A DNA stretch of 36,989 nucleotides from Accumulibacter sp. Lineage in GTDB: Bacteria; Pseudomonadota; Gammaproteobacteria; Burkholderiales; Rhodocyclaceae. A program made the translations under genes and the position numbers. A model generated the notes under the pieces. The model ran no database searches. It was not told where the DNA came from and saw nothing but the letters and a program-made list of their open reading frames with translations. Below, piece after piece: positions 1 through 6,426 of this stretch. The stretch covers positions 1 to 36,989 of the forward strand of contig JAITIQ010000034.1 of the NCBI GenBank assembly GCA_031279425.1. The letters run 5' to 3'. How positions within the stretch are numbered: position 1 is the first letter of the stretch; the number at the start of each line of letters is the position of its first letter.

Positions 1-1470
1 CGGGTCGTAGAGATTGGCCACCTGTTCGTCGGCGCGGTTGATGGCCAGGGTGTATTGAATCAGGTCGTTGGTGCCGATCGACAGGAAGTCGAGCCGCCGC
101 AGGAACATTCCGACGGCCAGCGCCGCGGCCGGCACCTCGATCATGCCGCCGATCTCGATTCCCTCGTCGAAGGCGATCTTCTCGCCGCGCAGGCTGGATT
201 TGGCCTGTTCGAGCAGGGCCAGCGTCTGATCGACCTGGAAGGCGTGCGAGAACATCGGGATCAGGATTTTCATCTTGCCGTATTTCGAGGCGCGCAGCAT
301 GGCGCGCAACTGAGCCAGGAATACCTGCGGCTCGGCCAGCGACAGCCGCACCGAGCGCAGCCCGAGCGCCGGGTTTTCGCGCCTGCGGTCGCCAGGCGCG
401 TCATCGACGTGCAGCGCCTTGTCGTTGCCGAGATCGAAGGTGCGGATGACCACCGGGCGGCCTTCCATGCCCTTGATCGTCTTGCGGTAGGCCTCGAACT
501 GCTCGTCTTCGCTGGGCATGTTGCCGTGCCCGAGGAAAATGAATTCGGTGCGGAACAGACCGACGCCGTCGGCGCCGAATTCGAGCGCGGCCGAAACGTC
601 GTCGGGCCCCTCGATGTTGGCCAACAGGTCGATCTTGATCTTGTCCAGCGTGGTCGAGCGCACCGTCTTGAGCAGCCTGAACTTGGAGCGCTCCAGTTCG
701 AACTGCGTCTTTTTCAGTTCGTACTCGTCCAGAATGCGCTGGCCGGGATTGACGATGACCACGCCGCGCGTGCCGTCGACGATCAGCGTCTCGCCGTCGC
801 GGATCAACTGTCGCGCGTTGGAGAGGCCGAGCACGGCGGGAATGTTCATGCCGCGCGCCAGGATCGCCGTATGCGAGGTGGCGCCACCGACGTCGGTGAC
901 GAACGAGGCGAAATCCTGGTCCCGGAAGGCCATGACGTCCGCCGGCGACAGGTCGTGCGCGACGACGATCAGGGTCTCTCCCTTGGCTCCCTTGAGCCGG
1001 CTGGTCACGGGCCGCCCGGCCAGCTCGCGCACCACGCGCTCGACGGCCTGGCGCACGTCGTAGCTGCGTTCGCGCAGGTAGGCGTCGTCGATCTGCTCGA
1101 ACTGTTCGACGAGCACCCGCATCTGCTGCACGATGGCCCATTCGGCGTTGCAGCGCCGCTCGCGGATGATCTGCCTGGGTACTTCCGAGAGTTCCGGGTC
1201 GTCGAGGATCATGCGGTGCAGATCGATGAAGGCGCGCATGTCGGCCGGCGATTTTTCCAGGCTGCTCTTCATCGCGTCGAATTCGGCCCGGACGCGATCC
1301 ATGGCCGCCTCGAAGCGGGCCACTTCCTTTTCCACCATGCGCGGGGCGATGACGAGATGCGAGACTTCCAGCGTCGCCTGCGAGATGAGATGCGCCCGGC
1401 CGATGGCGATGCCGCCCGACACGGGCAAGCCGTGCAGCGCGAAGCTGATGGCGTCCCTACTCTCCTTCAC
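1..1470 (-). CDS. ptsI: PTS enzyme I (phosphoenolpyruvate-protein phosphotransferase), C-terminus cut by window edge
   Basis: Cytoplasmic enzyme that takes phosphate from phosphoenolpyruvate and passes it to HPr. About 490 codons are present; the family is about 575-590 residues, so roughly 85 C-terminal residues, including the catalytic Cys region, lie beyond base 1. The phosphohistidine site reads GGATSHTAILARG (His codon at 871-873, residue 200 from the GTG start). The N-terminal HPr-binding domain and the start of the PEP-binding barrel are readable, and the last visible residues are VANLYDP. The first in-frame standard start is GTG at 1468-1470, inside the 3' end of ptsH, with GGAG 9 bases upstream. 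Family members usually begin MSFxLHG; the matching codon here is ATC (1447-1449), preceded by AAGGAG. Counting from ATC puts the active His near 193, close to E. coli His189. Product certain, start uncertain. Confidence 0.95.
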   Translation of the reverse strand, partial: MKESRDAISFALHGLPVSGGIAIGRAHLISQATLEVSHLVIAPRMVEKEVARFEAAMDRVRAEFDAMKSSLEKSPADMRAFIDLHRMILDDPELSEVPRQIIRERRCNAEWAIVQQMRVLVEQFEQIDDAYLRERSYDVRQAVERVVRELAGRPVTSRLKGAKGETLIVVAHDLSPADVMAFRDQDFASFVTDVGGATSHTAILARGMNIPAVLGLSNARQLIRDGETLIVDGTRGVVIVNPGQRILDEYELKKTQFELERSKFRLLKTVRSTTLDKIKIDLLANIEGPDDVSAALEFGADGVGLFRTEFIFLGHGNMPSEDEQFEAYRKTIKGMEGRPVVIRTFDLGNDKALHVDDAPGDRRRENPALGLRSVRLSLAEPQVFLAQLRAMLRASKYGKMKILIPMFSHAFQVDQTLALLEQAKSSLRGEKIAFDEGIEIGGMIEVPAAALAVGMFLRRLDFLSIGTNDLIQYTLAINRADEQVANLYDP

Positions 1471-1726
1471 CAAACCTGTCTCCGATGAGTTCGAGGAGGG
1501 CATCCAGCGCTTCCTGCTCATCGTCGCCGCTGGTCTCGATCACGACCTTGGAGCCCTTGCCGGCCGCCAGCATCATGACGCCCATGATGCTTTTGGCGTT
1601 GATGCGGCGCAGGCCCTTTTCCATCCAGATTTCCGATTCGAACCGGCCGGCCAGTTGGGTCAGCTTGGCCGATGCGCGGGCATGCAGGCCCAGTTTGTTG
1701 ATGATTTCCGTTTCGGCTCGTGCCAT
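1457..1726 (-). CDS. ptsH: Phosphocarrier protein HPr
   Basis: Small cytoplasmic phosphocarrier (89 aa, normal family size) that relays phosphate from enzyme I to EIIA proteins. His15 lies in the motif NKLGLHARAS. Ser46 in the motif NAKSIMG is the regulatory site phosphorylated by HPr kinase in species that have HprK. A purine-rich AAAGGGAT precedes the ATG. The 3' end overlaps the GTG start proposed for ptsI, so the two genes are probably co-transcribed and translationally coupled. In betaproteobacteria a mannose-type EIIA gene often sits directly upstream of ptsH. Here no such gene is seen and the next gene upstream is tctA, about 250 bases away. In organisms with this reduced PTS the relay is usually regulatory rather than sugar-transporting; that role is inferred. 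Confidence 0.97.
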   Translation of the reverse strand: MARAETEIINKLGLHARASAKLTQLAGRFESEIWMEKGLRRINAKSIMGVMMLAAGKGSKVVIETSGDDEQEALDALLELIGDRFGEGE

Positions 1727-1975
1727 TGAACGATCCCTTTGCCGCCATTCGTTTCCAATTCGTCGATATTACCCTAAAGGCTTGGCTGGCGGCGTGCGGT
1801 ATGGCCAAACCCCTGATCGGGCATGGGTCTGGCGCTGATCGAGGGAGGTGCCCGGCGGATGATTCGAAACGGAAACATTACCGGTCGGGGAAATGCTCTC
1901 GTCGTGCGCCGGGGCATGGACGGAGGCCGGCCGCTTCGATGCGCTCGTGGCCGCCTCGAACCAGCGCGGCGCGGG
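1727..1975. other. Gap between tctA and ptsH, no gene
   Basis: About 250 bases. A short plus-strand frame (1823-2050) has no recognisable domain. TAATAT on the minus strand (about 1768-1773) could be a -10 box for ptsH, but the -35 is poor. No EIIA gene remnant is seen. Confidence 0.4.
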
Positions 1976-3481
1976 TCAATTGCCGGAGCCTCCGGCCTCG
2001 CCGGTGAGTCTGTTGATTTTCCTTTGCTGGATTACCGCGGTGACCATTGACGCCAGGGCGAGAATCAGGAAAACGACGCAGATCGGCTTGGTGAAGATTC
2101 TCCAGAATTCGCCGTTGTCGATCTGCATGAAACGCCGCAGGTTGACTTCGCAGAGCGGGCCCAGAATCAGGGCCAGCAGAATCGGGCTCAAGGGGAACTC
2201 GTATTTCTGCAGCAGGTAGCCTATGACTCCCATGGCGATGGCGAAGTACACGTCGAACATGTTCCGGTTGATGGCATAGGCCCCCACCAGGGAAAGCACC
2301 AGAATCGCGGGAATCAGGAATTTTCGTTCCAGGGAAATGACCTTGGCGAAAATCTTGACGCCCGCCATGCCCACGATGAGGAACGCGATGTTTGCCATGA
2401 TCATGGAAGCGAAAACCGCGTAGACGACGTCGAGGTGCTCCACATACATCATGGGACCGGGCTGGAAACCCTGCAGAATGAAAGCGCCCATCAGCACCGC
2501 GGTGTTGGAGTCTCCGGGCACTCCCAGGGCAAGCATGGGAATCATCGCGCCTCCAGTGCAGCCGTTGTTGGCGGACTCGGCGGCGGCGATGCCTTCGGGA
2601 ACGCCGCTGCCGAAAAGCTCCGGGTGTTTGGCTACGCGCTTTGCCTCGGAGTACGAAACAAACGCGGCGATGTCGCCGCCCGCGCCGGGCACCGCGCCGA
2701 TGAAAGCGCCGATTCCCGCGCCCTTCACGATCGTGGTGAAGATCCGCTTGATGTCGCTCCAGGAAGGCAGCGCGCCGCTGATCTTGGCGGTGACCTTTCC
2801 GGAACTCAGGATGTTCTCGATGTTCGAAAAGACTTCCGAAAGGGCGAAAAGCCCGATGAGCGCCGGTATGAAGGGAATGCCCTCCATCAAGCCAAGCGCC
2901 CTGGTGAAGCGCATGTATCCGGACTGCTTGTCCATGCCGACGGTGGCGATGAGGAGGCCGAAGAAAGCGGTGATGAGGCCCTTGGTGATGCTTTTGCCGG
3001 AAATCGAGATGATCACCGAAAGGCCGAAAACCGCCAGAGTGAAAAATTCCGCGGGCCCGAACTTCAAGGCCATCTTCGAAATGACGGGACTCAGAAAGCT
3101 CATCAGCGAAGCGCCGATTATGCCCCCCGCGAAAGAGGAGAAGAGGGCGACCGCCAGGGCCCTGCCCGCTTCACCCTTCTGCCCCATGGGATAGCCGTCC
3201 AGAACCGTGGCCGCCGCGGCGGGAGTGCCGGGGGTGCGAATCAGAATGGCCGCGATCGAGCCTCCGTACATCGCGCCGCAGAAGATGCCCAGGAGCATCC
3301 CCACGGAATTCGTGATTTCAAGGCCGTAGGTGAAGGGAATGAGCAGGGCGATTCCCATGGTGGAGGTCAGCCCCGGAATGGAGCCGATGAGGATGCCTCC
3401 CAGCGCGCCGAGAAAAATCAGCAGCAGGTTGCTGGGCATCAATACCGGCTCGATGCTGCTCAGGATAAAACCGAAGTCCAT
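1976..3481 (-). CDS. tctA: Tripartite tricarboxylate transporter large membrane subunit TctA
   Basis: The 501-residue hydrophobic protein is the large permease subunit of a TTT-family secondary transporter, working with TctB in the inner membrane and periplasmic TctC. Length and hydrophobic pattern (about 12 membrane segments) fit the family. The glycine/proline-rich stretches GSIPGLTSTMGIA near the N-terminus and GAVPGAGGDIAAF in the middle are family hallmarks. The ATG at 3481 has an AGGAGG Shine-Dalgarno 5 bases upstream that overlaps the tctB stop codon, giving tight coupling to tctB (9-base gap). The three tct genes use more A/T-ending codons than the surrounding core genes and sit between ptsH and gmk, so acquisition by transfer is possible. 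The substrate cannot be read from sequence; citrate-like tri/dicarboxylates are the known class. Confidence 0.93.
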   Translation of the reverse strand: MDFGFILSSIEPVLMPSNLLLIFLGALGGILIGSIPGLTSTMGIALLIPFTYGLEITNSVGMLLGIFCGAMYGGSIAAILIRTPGTPAAAATVLDGYPMGQKGEAGRALAVALFSSFAGGIIGASLMSFLSPVISKMALKFGPAEFFTLAVFGLSVIISISGKSITKGLITAFFGLLIATVGMDKQSGYMRFTRALGLMEGIPFIPALIGLFALSEVFSNIENILSSGKVTAKISGALPSWSDIKRIFTTIVKGAGIGAFIGAVPGAGGDIAAFVSYSEAKRVAKHPELFGSGVPEGIAAAESANNGCTGGAMIPMLALGVPGDSNTAVLMGAFILQGFQPGPMMYVEHLDVVYAVFASMIMANIAFLIVGMAGVKIFAKVISLERKFLIPAILVLSLVGAYAINRNMFDVYFAIAMGVIGYLLQKYEFPLSPILLALILGPLCEVNLRRFMQIDNGEFWRIFTKPICVVFLILALASMVTAVIQQRKINRLTGEAGGSGN

Positions 3482-3490
3482 CGTTTCCTC

Positions 3491-3958
3491 CTAGATGCCG
3501 AACAGCGAGAACAGTCCCATGGGCATGTCGATTCCCAGGAGAAAACGGAAGGCGCAGAAAATGACCGCCGTGGAGCCCGCGGCCATGAGGAGCATGGAGC
3601 GATATTCCCGCTTCCCCAGCAAAAACATCAGCGCGAAAACAGCGACAGGCGTGATGACGATGAAGCCCACGGGCTCCCAGCAGGCCGCGTAGGCAATGGC
3701 GATGGCCAGGCCGATCAACAGGCGCTGAATTCCTTTATCGAAGGGACTGATGCTCGGCGCCGCCTGGTCGCTTTTTGTCCCCAGACTGACGACCAGCAGC
3801 GCAAGGCAGCAGATGAAAAGTCCGGCGGAGAGCCACCTGGGAAAAAACTCCGGCCCCACGGGGACGTTCCTGAATTGCCTGAACCCCAGCGTCGCGATAA
3901 AAACGCCGGCGCTGAAAATCATGCCGACAAGGGCGCATACGATATTGGCTTTTTTCAT
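3491..3958 (-). CDS. tctB: Tripartite tricarboxylate transporter small membrane subunit TctB
   Basis: This 155-residue protein with four predicted hydrophobic segments is the small membrane subunit of the TTT transporter. TctB proteins are poorly conserved in sequence. The call rests on size, four-helix topology (segments near residues 5-22, 38-58, 83-105 and 118-150) and position directly before tctA. The N-terminus starts MKKANIV, and the ATG at 3958 has only a weak Shine-Dalgarno. In typical operons tctB follows tctC closely. Here 390 bases of repeats separate them, so tctBA may depend on read-through through strong hairpins or on an internal promoter that I could not identify. Confidence 0.88.
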   Translation of the reverse strand: MKKANIVCALVGMIFSAGVFIATLGFRQFRNVPVGPEFFPRWLSAGLFICCLALLVVSLGTKSDQAAPSISPFDKGIQRLLIGLAIAIAYAACWEPVGFIVITPVAVFALMFLLGKREYRSMLLMAAGSTAVIFCAFRFLLGIDMPMGLFSLFGI

Positions 3959-4348
3959 GCTCGCTCATCAACGGGGAATTTGATTGGTAAGGAATCTTGA
4001 GTGATCTTGAATTGGATGATTTTTTGCCTGACAAACGGTTTGCCGCCTTTTCTTCGAAAGACCAGGCTTCCTTTCGCGCCGGATGGAACGAAGCCCTCTC
4101 CCGCCCCTGTGGGGCACCCTCTCGCTCGCCAAGCGGGGGGAGGGGAAAGCAAACGTTCGTGTGAAAGAGAGCTGCTGATCGACTGGAAGCCTCAACCTTC
4201 CCCTCCCCCGCTTGGCGGGGGAGGGTGCCCCGGCAGGGGCGGGAGAGGGTGCCATTTCCTGCGGCGAAGCCGCAAGACAAACTTTCCGGCGCTTTGCGCG
4301 ACCGCCGGAAATGGCGGCCAAGGCGCGCGGTCCCCTAGGCTTGCTCGG
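3959..4348. repeat. Pair of inverted GC-rich REP-like elements between tctC and tctB
   Basis: No gene is seen here. Two copies of a palindromic unit face each other: one at about 4088-4146 (CCCTCTCCCGCCCC...AGCGGGGGGAGGGG) and its near reverse complement at about 4195-4256 (CCCCTCCCCCGCTTGGCG...GGGCGGGAGAGGG). Each has a small inner GC hairpin, and the pair could form one long stem. Next to the second copy is a TTGCGGCTTCGCCGC motif (reverse strand, 4256-4280), also seen beside copies at 9873 and 19535. A separate GC hairpin (CCGCC...GGCGG, about 4301-4317) lies close to the tctC stop and could stop or stabilise its transcript. The same unit recurs at 9895-9955, 19487-19510 and 36829-36880. 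Confidence 0.85.
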
Positions 4349-5323
4349 TCATTGATCCAAGAGATGCGTATCGTCGATGGTCTTGGAAACGTCCATCAAG
4401 TCCTGTTTCAGGAAAGCCGTGAAGTCTTCCGGACCCTGATAGGCCAGTTTGAGGTTGAATTTCGCCGCGGTGGCAATGAACGCGGGATCTTCCTGGGCGG
4501 CTTTCAAGGCCTTGGCCAGGATGTCCTTGATCGCCGGGTCTACGCCCTTGGGCAGGGCCATGCCGCGCCAGGTTCCGAAAACCACGTCGATGCCCTGTTC
4601 CTTGAGGGTCGGGATATTCGGATACATCTTGCTGCGCTCGTTATCCATCAGCCCCAGAACTTTCACGTTGCCCGCGTCAAGCTGGCCCTTCACCTCGGGC
4701 AGGGAAACCGATACGGCCTCAATGTGCCCGCCCGCCAAGGCGGTGACCGCCGGCGCCGCGCCCTCGAAGGGAACGTGCTTGACCTCGATGCCGGTCTGAT
4801 TCGCCACCAGGGCCGCGGCCACGTGCCACACCGAAAGCGGCGCCGAGTTCCCGATGTTGATCTTGCCGGGGTTGGCCTTGGCGTAGTCGATCCATTCCTT
4901 CAGGGAGTTGTACGGAGCGTCCGCCTTTACCGTGATGGCCGCCGCGTCCATATTGACCCTGGACAGGAGATCGTAATCCGCGTAGGTGATATCCGCGACG
5001 CCCTGCTTCTTGTATTCGCTGAGTTCCCAGGTCACCATGCCGACGGTGTAGCCGTCCGGTCTGGCGTTCTTGATCGCCATATGGCCGATGGTGCCGCCGC
5101 CGCCGGTCCGGTTTTCAACATTGACCGTGACGCCCAGCTGTTTCTCCAGAGACGCGCCCAGCGCGCGGAGCACCGTGTCGGTGCCGCCGCCAGCGGTCCA
5201 GGGGCAGATCAGGGTGATGGGTTTGGTGGGAAACTTCACGCCGGATTTGCCACCGCCCTGGGCGAACGCCGCGCCGGATGCCAGACAGAAGCAGGCACAG
5301 AAAACAGCCGTCAGTTTCTTCAT
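4349..5323 (-). CDS. tctC: Tripartite tricarboxylate transporter periplasmic binding protein TctC (Bug family)
   Basis: Solute-binding protein that captures carboxylates in the periplasm and delivers them to TctAB. It is 324 residues, normal for the Bug/TctC family. It has a classical signal peptide (MKKLTAVFCACFCLASGAAFA, cleavage probably before QGGG). Family motifs visible are the PITLICPWTAGGGTD loop near residues 35-49 and ENRTGGGGTIGH near 76-87, both of which line the ligand pocket in solved Bug proteins, and FEGAAPAVTALAGGH in the second domain. The ATG at 5323 has AGGAG nine bases upstream. It is the first gene of the operon, and an AT-rich region with overlapping -10-like boxes lies about 50 bases upstream. 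The ligand is not determined. Confidence 0.95.
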   Translation of the reverse strand: MKKLTAVFCACFCLASGAAFAQGGGKSGVKFPTKPITLICPWTAGGGTDTVLRALGASLEKQLGVTVNVENRTGGGGTIGHMAIKNARPDGYTVGMVTWELSEYKKQGVADITYADYDLLSRVNMDAAAITVKADAPYNSLKEWIDYAKANPGKINIGNSAPLSVWHVAAALVANQTGIEVKHVPFEGAAPAVTALAGGHIEAVSVSLPEVKGQLDAGNVKVLGLMDNERSKMYPNIPTLKEQGIDVVFGTWRGMALPKGVDPAIKDILAKALKAAQEDPAFIATAAKFNLKLAYQGPEDFTAFLKQDLMDVSKTIDDTHLLDQ

Positions 5324-5374
5324 CGCTTTTTCTCCTCGTATGGATGTTTAAAAAAAGTTCCGCCTACGTCGGCT

Positions 5375-5382
5375 AGTATAAT
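5375..5382. promoter_or_regulatory. Overlapping divergent -10-like boxes between tctC and gmk
   Basis: A perfect TATAAT (plus strand, 5377-5382) overlaps TATACT on the minus strand (5380-5375). They sit between the divergent tctC and gmk genes in the only AT-rich patch of the gap. Neither has a good -35 at 16-18 bases, so at most an activator-dependent or weak promoter is supported. Confidence 0.35.
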
Positions 5383-5502
5383 TTAACCACGGAGAGCATG
5401 GAGAAAATCCATCGTTTGTCCGGTGTCGCCGGGCCACCCGTCGGGTGAAGACATCATGCCCCATGAGTTCTGGTCCGTGTTCTCCGAGCTCCGCGGCGGG
5501 AC
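5383..5502. repeat. Copy of the CACGGAGA-type dispersed repeat upstream of gmk
   Basis: The left arm AACCACGGAGAGCATGGAGA (5386-5405) and the right arm CCGTGTTCTCCGAGCTCCG (about 5475-5497) form a degenerate inverted repeat. Related arms occur at 10078-10200, 14737-14766, 17330-17385 and 19566-19682. It lies in the gmk leader region. Confidence 0.5.
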
Positions 5503-5569
5503 GCGATGACCACCGGCGGTACAATCGATGGAATCTCCCAATTTCCCGTATCGAGCCCGAGCCAGATTC

Positions 5570-6178
5570 ATGTCCGGAAACCTGTTTATCGTGACGGCGC
5601 CCTCCGGCGCCGGCAAGACGACCCTGGTGCGTCTGCTGCTGGAAAACGACCGGCGGGTCGGCGTGTCGATCTCGCATACGACGCGCTCGCCGCGTCCGGG
5701 GGAGAAAGACGGCCGCGAGTATCACTTCATCGACCTTGCCGCCTTCGAGGAAAAGATTCGCCAGAACGACTTCCTGGAATGGGCGATGGTCCACGGGAAC
5801 CATTACGGGACTTCGAAACGGTGGATCGAAACGGAGATGGCCGCGGAGCGCGACGTCGTGCTGGAGATCGACTGGCAGGGCGCGCGGCAGGTGCGCCGGG
5901 TGTTTCCGCAGGCGACGGGCGTTTTCATCCTGCCGCCGTCGATGGCGGCCCTGGAATCCCGCCTGTCCGGGCGCGCAACCGATCCGCCGGAAGCGGTAAG
6001 GCGCCGGATCGCCGTCGCGCGGGACGAGATGCGCCATGTGGACGAATTCGATTATGTTATCATCAATGACTCCCTGCAGCGGGCGGCCGGCGACCTTCAG
6101 GCGATCGTCGAAACCGCGCGGCTGCGTCGCGCAAACCAGCGGCAGCGACATGCTTCGCTGTTCGCATCACTGCTCTGA
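5570..6178 (+). CDS. gmk: Guanylate kinase
   Basis: Phosphorylates GMP to GDP with ATP in the cytoplasm, on the way to GTP and (p)ppGpp. From the ATG at 5570 it is 202 residues, close to the usual 205, and begins [18 protein letters not shown] with the P-loop at residues 10-18. The GMP-binding segment [19 protein letters not shown] follows, then the [12 protein letters not shown] motif. An in-frame ATG at 5528 would add 14 residues not typical of the family, so the internal start is preferred; neither start has a strong Shine-Dalgarno. It is the first gene of gmk-rpoZ-spoT-dadA, an order that links nucleotide supply, RNA polymerase omega and the stringent response. Confidence 0.96.
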   Translation: MSGNLFIVTAPSGAGKTTLVRLLLENDRRVGVSISHTTRSPRPGEKDGREYHFIDLAAFEEKIRQNDFLEWAMVHGNHYGTSKRWIETEMAAERDVVLEIDWQGARQVRRVFPQATGVFILPPSMAALESRLSGRATDPPEAVRRRIAVARDEMRHVDEFDYVIINDSLQRAAGDLQAIVETARLRRANQRQRHASLFASLL

Positions 6179-6189
6179 TCAGGATCGAC

Positions 6190-6396
6190 ATGGCACGAGT
6201 GACCGTAGACGACTGTCTGCAATGCATTCCCAACCGTTTCCAGATGACCCTGGCGGCCACCTATCGCGCCCGCCAGATCACCGTCGGCGCATCACCGATG
6301 GTGCCGGACGACCGTGACAAGCCGACGGTGATCGCCCTGCGCGAGCTGGCGCAGAACAAGTACGGCCTGGAAGTGCTGGGCCGTGGCCGCGCCTGA
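6190..6396 (+). CDS. rpoZ: DNA-directed RNA polymerase omega subunit
   Basis: Smallest RNA polymerase subunit (68 aa). It helps fold beta-prime and forms part of a ppGpp binding site in proteobacteria. The sequence [11 protein letters not shown] and the segment [16 protein letters not shown] match the family core that wraps the beta-prime C-terminus. The C-terminus is short, as in many betaproteobacteria. AGGA lies 5 bases before the ATG. The gene starts 11 bases after the gmk stop and ends 30 bases before spoT, consistent with one transcript. Placing omega next to the ppGpp synthetase/hydrolase is the usual proteobacterial arrangement. Confidence 0.97.
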   Translation: MARVTVDDCLQCIPNRFQMTLAATYRARQITVGASPMVPDDRDKPTVIALRELAQNKYGLEVLGRGRA

Positions 6397-6426
6397 CGTT
6401 CCGGAAAGGCTGCGGGGTGATCGATC

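Noticed and set aside
1823-2050. Plus-strand 75-codon ORF between ptsH and tctA
   Set aside because: It overlaps the tctA 3' end, has no domain and no ribosome site, and is typical of GC-rich noise.
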